A stretch of DNA of 64,000 nucleotides from Tetragonia tetragonoides (lineage: Eukaryota; Streptophyta; Magnoliopsida; Caryophyllales; Aizoaceae), in assembly GCA_038025085.1 (NCBI GenBank), contig CM076145.1:18582500-18646499 (forward strand), given 5' to 3'. Below are positions 58,132 to 64,000 of this stretch, in pieces. Numbering within the stretch: the stretch's first letter is position 1; each line of letters begins with the position of its first letter. The position numbers and the translations under genes are program-made. The notes beneath the pieces are model-generated. The model had not been told where the DNA came from and ran no database searches. It worked only from the letters and a program-made list of their open reading frames with translations.

Positions 58132-59889
58132 TGTGTTCTTATAGCAAATTAAAGAAAAATAAAATATGATCTTGATGGCCTATTATTTGTAGAGAGTGAT
58201 GATCTTCTTTTCTATGTGAATCCGTCAACCGATCAAAGATAAATTAGCTTGCCTGACACATATACTTTGCGACCATGATATTGACGGCCACGAAGTTTCG
58301 TTTCCTACTCTTTCTCTACAAACAAAAACCAAACACATTTTCCTTCCATAACTCTTTTACCGAATGTTTCATTATACGATTTGGATGTTTTCTGTTTACG
58401 TACCTTCTCGTTTCTGTGACTGAGACCCACCACCCAGGATGAACTCAGCGATGATGGCATTAGCAACGCCTTCGTTTTGCTGTTTTTGGTCCCCAATTTG
58501 CCACTATATACATATGAAAGTCGCTTTCTATGTCAATTTTTAGCACGTCACTTTCTTCATCAATTTGTAGTTTTTCTAGCTTTGTGACTAGTGCACTTAC
58601 TTAATTCTCCCTTTTACCTATATTTTTTAATTTTATCTTTATGTTTTTCATAAGTAGATATTATATGTGGTTCATGCTACTTACACCTCACTAGTGTGCA
58701 TCTTCTTCGGAGACTTAAATCACCTGAGATTCTGTGTAATCTCTATCCCAAACTAATCTGATAAAGATTAGGATTCTCTTGGGTGCCCATTTTCCCCTTG
58801 TACGCATTACATTTTGTAAATGTTTGCCATGTGTCAGAAATTTGATATTTTACTTTACATTTTCTATTTGTAGTCAGTTTTATATATACACATATCAAGT
58901 ATCCAAAAGTGTAATACGTAACAGTTCTTAAAGGGGTAGCAGATTTGGTCATAACGTTGAATTTTAAGAAAAAATCATGGATTCAATTCTAATTAGCCCT
59001 CTTTATTGTTGAGCTTGTTTGCAAGGTTATTTTATTGGCTTGCCATATGAGTAATTTGTAGACTATTGCGGAAATGAGAAAAATGAGATATTGGAAACGA
59101 CCCTAATCGATTTGATAATTATTGGAGTAGCTACCTGTTTGGTTTTGTATGATGGTCATCATAAAGGAAAATGCGGAGAGGAATTTCAAGTACGTCAAGT
59201 AATCAACTCATCAAAATGTGGATCATTCACAACCTTATATCTTATGTTGAAGAATTGTCATTCTTGTTATTTGTCTAGCAAGAAAGAAATAAAAATAAAA
59301 CGTGACTAATACATTTTACATCTTAATTATGTCCAATGCAACAAGTTTATAGCCGGTCCTCCCAAGTTGTGAAATGGAACTATAATTATCACACAATTTT
59401 TCAGTTATATATATTGACAACTCCAATGTATATATACACTTTGACACCATATGAAAGATCCATTTTTGACTTTCATCAAAGTCCAATTTTTAATATTTAA
59501 GGTTATCAATTATCATATCTTCTTAGACAAAATATTAGTATTAGAACTCCTAAATTAAAAGATTATCCATGTCATGAATACTTCAAATTATAATTTTTTA
59601 TGCTTGTAGAATTTATTTTTATCTGTATAAATTATGATCAAACTCCTTATTTTTATTAAAAAGTCAAAACTGACCCTGTAAAAATGAGGAAGGAGCATAA
59701 TTAATCTAGCATATCAGAAATACAATTGAACTCACAATCGCAAAAATGTGAGGTACGAACATCAATGTAATACAAACACACTTACGGAGAAAGTGTAAAA
59801 TCGAACATGAGACAATGTATCAAATATAATGGTACTAACCATTAGGAGAATAGCTTACTATGTATGTATATACTAAATTCATACAACAA
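58132..59889. other. Intergenic stretch, no gene recognised
   Basis: AT-rich. A 72-codon open frame at 59091-59309 starting METTLIDLIIIGVATCLVLY has a hydrophobic start but no family likeness, and is not called as a gene. Confidence 0.45.
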
Positions 59890-60343
59890 CACTACAACAT
59901 TTTAGTTTAAAGAGGGCATTTTAAAACGCCCTATTTAGTCGGAAAAAAAAAAACCTATTAGACTAAGAGGGCGTTTTCTAAAATGCCCTATTTACCTCAC
60001 TATCTTAGGTTATTGAGGTATTTTTTTAAAAACGCTCTATTTAATAAGAAATAAAGATGACATTTTTTATTGCCTTTCTTATTTTTTTCTCAAAAAAGGC
60101 AATTTGAAATGCCTTTTTTGATACTTAACAAATAAGGCATTTTATAATTGCCTTCCTTGTTTAACTTTAATAGAGCCACTTTAAGTAAGAATTGGGACTG
60201 TTAATAGCTAACAATTAAAAAAAAAATTAAAGCTTAAGCATTGAAATAATAAGCTTCGTTTCATCTTTCAACTATTGGGCCAACAAGCTAATAAGCATTG
60301 ACCAAGCTGTAACTGCCTTGATCCAGCCCCTTAGTACTTTACG

Positions 60344-61664
60344 CAGGGGCGGATGCAAGGGGGGACGGGAGGGGACGGTCGTCACCCCTTTTTCGAAAAT
60401 AAAAATCTGTGACTTTTTTTTTTTTTAAAAAAAAAATAAATAATATTTTGCAAGTGAGACTTACTGACTTAGGTCCTCAAACAAATCAGTAGACTAAAGC
60501 AAACCCATTACCTATGACATAACTCTTTCTCTCTCATCCCCTCACCATCTCAAGTTCTCAACTCTCGCAGTCTTGCCTGGCCCATCGACAGTCGAGTGAG
60601 TCAATAGTACCGGAGTACCGGACTACTGGGCTACCGCCTACCGGCGCCGCGCCGGAGTTTTGGCTTGACGAGTTGACGGCGAAGCTTGACGGTGACGGCG
60701 ACGCCAAGGCTATTGCAATTCTGCAAAATTGCGAATCAATTCTTTTGTTTGTTGATGTACACCTCCTTAGTTCTTTCTCTCAATCCCTCTCTCCATAGCT
60801 AGTATAGATTGTAACTTGTGGGTTTTGAGTTAAAACTTAGAAATTGAATGAATTTGAGTAATTGGGGTTATTTGAATCAAATAAATTGAAATTAGGGTTT
60901 GAAACATAATTTATTTGATTGATTTGAGTAATATTGTGAATTGATTATTGCTCAATCATTTCCAAAATATGCTTCTAATTCTCATCATTTAGGCCGATTC
61001 TTCCTCCAATGTCCGTTACTTTGTTAAAATCAGGTTTTTTATTTAGTTGTTTCGTGATTGTTTTCTTCCGCTTTTATACTTTTGCTTTGTTGTATTGCAC
61101 CCAAAAAGGCTCAAAATAATGGTGATTTAATCTATTATTGGATTAATACCTAAATCCTGCATTCAAACATTTATCCAATGTTCTGATTAGATTCCCTCAC
61201 TAGTACTCCCTAATATTTTGTCATTCAGCTCTATAAGAAATTGCAGAAAATAATACATACGATTAGGATACTTCTGTCCTCTTCACTGAGTGCTGTTAGC
61301 CAGTTACTATGAACAATATGCTATTGTTATGTGACGATACTTATTAATTTATGAGTTGAGTCCCTTTCACTATTATCGTTAATATTCTCAATCTAGTGGG
61401 ACCATGAGGGAAATATTTGTGGCTAGCAATATACAAGGAAGAAGGCTGAAATGATCTGTCCCAAAATGGTGAAAAGACATCACTGATAACGGTTTGATAT
61501 TGAACTTTTTATTTGGTTATTTTGTTTTTTTTTTCGTCTACCCGCATTAGTTGTAATGTGGAATTGCATGACGGTTTGATATTGAACTTTTTTTGATCTA
61601 ATATGTATCGATGATTTTTACTTGATTTTGTCACCCCATTTTCTGAATCCTGGATACGCCACTG
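60344..61664. mobile_element. Non-autonomous hAT element
   Basis: 1321 bp with termini CAGGGGCGGATGCAAGG and CCTGGATACGCCACTG, and an exact 8-bp duplication ACTTTACG (60336-60343 and 61665-61672). The left third has a GC-rich stretch (60600-60720, with CGGCGCCGCGCCGG) looking like a promoter/leader. No transposase reading frame remains. Confidence 0.88.
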
Positions 61665-61759
61665 ACTTTACGTATAGGACAGTAAGGATCTCAAGATCCC
61701 TGAATTCGTCGATGTGGGACTCTAGTTTAATAGAGTACACCAGAATCACTCTTGGTCTT

Positions 61760-61774
61760 TTTTTTTTTGGTGAA
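61760..61774 (-). mobile_element. 15-bp micro-insertion (poly-T plus GGTGAA) with 16-bp TSD
   Basis: The insert (T)9GGTGAA lies between two copies of AATCACTCTTGGTCTT (61744-61759 and 61775-61790). Same composition and length as the insert at 51548-51562, and again like the 3' end of the L1 at 20354. Confidence 0.7.
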
Positions 61775-62699
61775 AATCACTCTTGGTCTTAACAGCTGCC
61801 TTGCTTACACACCCATTTAGCGCCAAATCAGTACATAGATTGCCGCAATCTTCTCCAGTTCTCCTTGCCCCTTGGTGTATTTAGCGGTTTGAATAAAAAT
61901 CATAAATTTCCCTTTTCATCAAGATCTTCCATTTCTTCTCTCAAAAAGAGATCTTCTAAATTTGTAGGTGTTGATGTATAGATAGAGGAGAGAGAAAATA
62001 ATGTAGAGAGCCAGAATTTGGGGAATGAGTAAAGCCCGAAGGTCATCTAATTCTCCATTATTTCTAGTTCTCGTAACATGCACTTCTTAATAACTAATGA
62101 ACAATTTCATTGCTTTTTTTTTTAAGTGTTTTATTGCTAAACAATTTAGTAGCTAGAAGGCATTTTTTTAGAAAATGCCCTACTAGATAATGCATAATAG
62201 AGAGGAAAGGGCACTTTTTTTTTTAAAGTGCCCTATTAGATAATGCATAATAGAGAGGAAGATCACTTTTTTTGAAAATGCCCTATTAGATAATGGATAA
62301 TAGAGAGAAATGGCATTTTTTTTCAGAAATGCCCTATTTAATACACTTAAAGAGGGCAAAAAAAATTACCCTATTTAATACCTTCTATTAAGGCAAGTCC
62401 AAAACGCCCTATTTGATCAATGTAAAATGCCCTCTTTGATTAAGTTGCACTCTTATACAATTAGCATAAAGTTTTGCTTCTCCCTTTACTGATATTGTCT
62501 TATTAATAAAGAAGATAACACTGATTAAATCTCTAACTATCAGTTATTTATTTAAATTTTTGATTGAGTTGGTTCCAACCCATAATATCATAGTCAGATG
62601 ACCCAACCATCAGCTTAAACTTGTCATGTATTAAAACCAACTCAACTAAAAAGGTTAAGCGAATGGCTAGAGGCTCAATCAATGTTACATTGTCAATCT

Positions 62700-62808
62700 A
62701 ATTATGAGGTCGTCTCAAGGTGAGACCTCCACTATATACAAGCATAACGTTACCATGTCATCATGCTTGTATGAGTGTCCTCACCTTGAGTCTGCCTCAT
62801 ACGAGGTT
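62700..62808. mobile_element. Palindromic MITE, same family as 23655-23763
   Basis: Arms TTATGAGGTCGTCTCAAGGT and the complement of ACCTTGAGTCTGCCTCATAC, with the shared ACAAGCATAACGTTACCATG core. Confidence 0.65.
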
Positions 62809-62819
62809 TTTTTATCTAA

Positions 62820-63067
62820 TGGTGCGTTTGTTAGAACTGAACTGAACTGAACTGAATTCAACATTACTAAACTGGATACTACTTAACTGAACTGGACACA
62901 AACTGAACTGAATTGAATACAACTTGAAATGTGAGACAAAAAGTATGGTTCTGAACTAAGCACCACTGAACTGAATTGAACATCATTTAACTAAATTTGA
63001 AATCACTGAATTGACACCTGAAATGAACTAAACTGAACTGACCGTGTAAGCTCTAACAAACGCACCC
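62820..63067. mobile_element. ACTGA-rich Tourist-like MITE (GGGTGCGTTTGTTAG family)
   Basis: 248 bp; termini TGGTGCGTTTGTTAGAACTG and AGCTCTAACAAACGCACCC; target duplication TAA (62817-62819, 63068-63070). Confidence 0.87.
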
Positions 63068-63070
63068 TAA

Positions 63071-64000
63071 TAATACTTGACCAAACAACATGCTTGTTGT
63101 TTGTTACTTCTTGGATCCTGAAATTGCACTCACCTTACTTCATACCAATCAAACCCATCAATAACCGTCTTTAGATCAAGTGGGGCTTCTGTTTTTTTCT
63201 CTTCAATATCGAAATTGGAAGGAAAAAATTAGAAAAAAAAGAAGAAGAAAGTGGATAGAGTTTGCAGCAGAACATAACAGGGCTAACTCCTAGCTAGTGC
63301 CTGAGCCTAATTTCTTTGGGTGGGCGCAGGTCCAGTGCCTAGATATATGTTAGATAGTGCTGTGTGCTTCAAATTTAACATTATTATCCTTTACTATTTT
63401 ATTTATACAACAAAATGCAAAAAAGTGCTTATAGTGGATTTTGATTGAGCTCATTTCAGTATTTCACTTGATCTAAGTATGGACATGTTACTTTTTCTCC
63501 TCTTTTTATATTTATTTTTATGTAAGATTTTTATTTTTTTTTTAATTGAAAAATGGGTTTGACCCTTTTGTGTTATTTTATTTTTTGGGGTTATGTTAAT
63601 TATAAGGACGATTGTTTTTAGATCCAATCTTTGGCTTGGGGCTCCTTGTTGCACCAAGGGACACTATGCTTTCATGTTGAGAAATAACAGTACAAACTCA
63701 TGCATATAGAATATACATTAAGCATATTGATGAGCACTCGCTTTGCTAATTGCTCTATATCGTCCGACATTTTCAAGATCAGTTTAATTATTAGTCCTAC
63801 ATAGTGAAAATTGAGTTCTGAAATAATGGCCTTGAGTACTAGTACTTTTAATGAATAGAATGAGAAAATTCTATGTCAAAATATACTCTTTGCTACTAAA
63901 GGTTTAGGAGATTTTACATTATTACGGTATATTCTTCATGTTAACTTCAGAAAACATTGTATACGTTTAAGAAAATTGCACGTTTTCAGGCAAGGTTTGG
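63071..64000. other. Intergenic stretch, nothing recognised
   Basis: AT-rich, no coding region, repeat boundary or terminus seen up to the end of the window. Confidence 0.5.

Larger units (their letters stand above)
59890..62452. mobile_element. CACTA-like element with subterminal repeats, hosting a hAT element
   Basis: The left end CACTACAACATTTTAG begins at 59890. Both ends carry arrays of GGGCATTTT/AAAATGCCC-type subterminal repeats. The left GTTTAAAGAGGGCATTTT mirrors the right AAAATGCCCTCTTTGATTA. The right terminus is decayed (TTGCACTC rather than TGTAGTG). No transposase frame is seen in the roughly 1.2 kb that remains after removing the nested hAT element, so it is non-autonomous. 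Confidence 0.6.

Noticed and set aside
59091..59309. 72-codon open frame with hydrophobic start
   Set aside because: No family likeness, no splice context and no repeat association; chance cannot be excluded.

Overview
This window looks like nuclear DNA from a dicot plant. It is AT-rich and has TG...CA-type LTRs with initiator-Met-tRNA-like primer sites, L1-type LINEs, Helitron-like termini, and many short inverted-repeat elements built from the pentamer ACTGA/TGAAC. Such ACTGA-rich elements suggest a Caryophyllales-type genome to me, but the species cannot be fixed from sequence alone. I found no complete host gene, no rRNA or tRNA gene and no CRISPR array. The only host-gene traces are a degenerate tandem pair of papain-like cysteine protease pseudogenes (about 0.7-2.9 kb, minus strand) and the last exon of a GH35 beta-galactosidase (14596-14706, minus strand).

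Layout, left to right. 0.7-2.9 kb: the protease pseudogenes, created by a direct duplication. 3.4-6.6 kb: a 283-bp MITE split by a young gag-only LTR element with two 741-bp LTRs that look identical. 7.6-8.8 kb: a MITE swollen by a 309-bp (TTC)n and a 116-bp (AAT)n. 9.1-14.5 kb: a defective Ty1/copia element (minus strand) inserted just downstream of the beta-galactosidase stop codon. 14.8-15.3 kb: an inverted-repeat element filled with tandem repeats. 17.5-19.5 kb: a MITE and an 886-bp TRIM-like element. 20.3-22.2 kb: a 5'-truncated L1. 24.5-32.7 kb: an 8.2-kb decayed copia-like element (minus strand) carrying several nested insertions. 35-39.7 kb: Helitron-like fragments, a MITE and a Stowaway MITE. 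40-44.4 kb: two MITEs and a second, rearranged L1. 44.9-45.6 kb: a long (AT)n and two tandem Helitron 3' ends. 45.8-51.2 kb: a MITE split by a young but coding-defective copia element. 53.2-54.1 kb: a third truncated L1. 54.2-58.1 kb: more MITEs, a Helitron fragment and a small hAT MITE. 59.9-62.5 kb: a CACTA-like element containing a 1.3-kb hAT element. 62.7-63.1 kb: two MITEs.

The parts interact mainly as a parasite-on-parasite landscape. Insertions are nested up to three deep, and target-site duplications (TSDs) are readable for most of them. The two youngest LTR elements (identical, or nearly identical, LTRs) cannot encode their own mobility, so proteins supplied in trans are implied. I saw no new biochemical system. 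The most unusual signals are two 15-bp poly-T/GGTG insertions with 16-18-bp TSDs that look like almost completely truncated LINE insertions, the gag-only LTR element, and an LTR segment flanked by 311-bp direct repeats.
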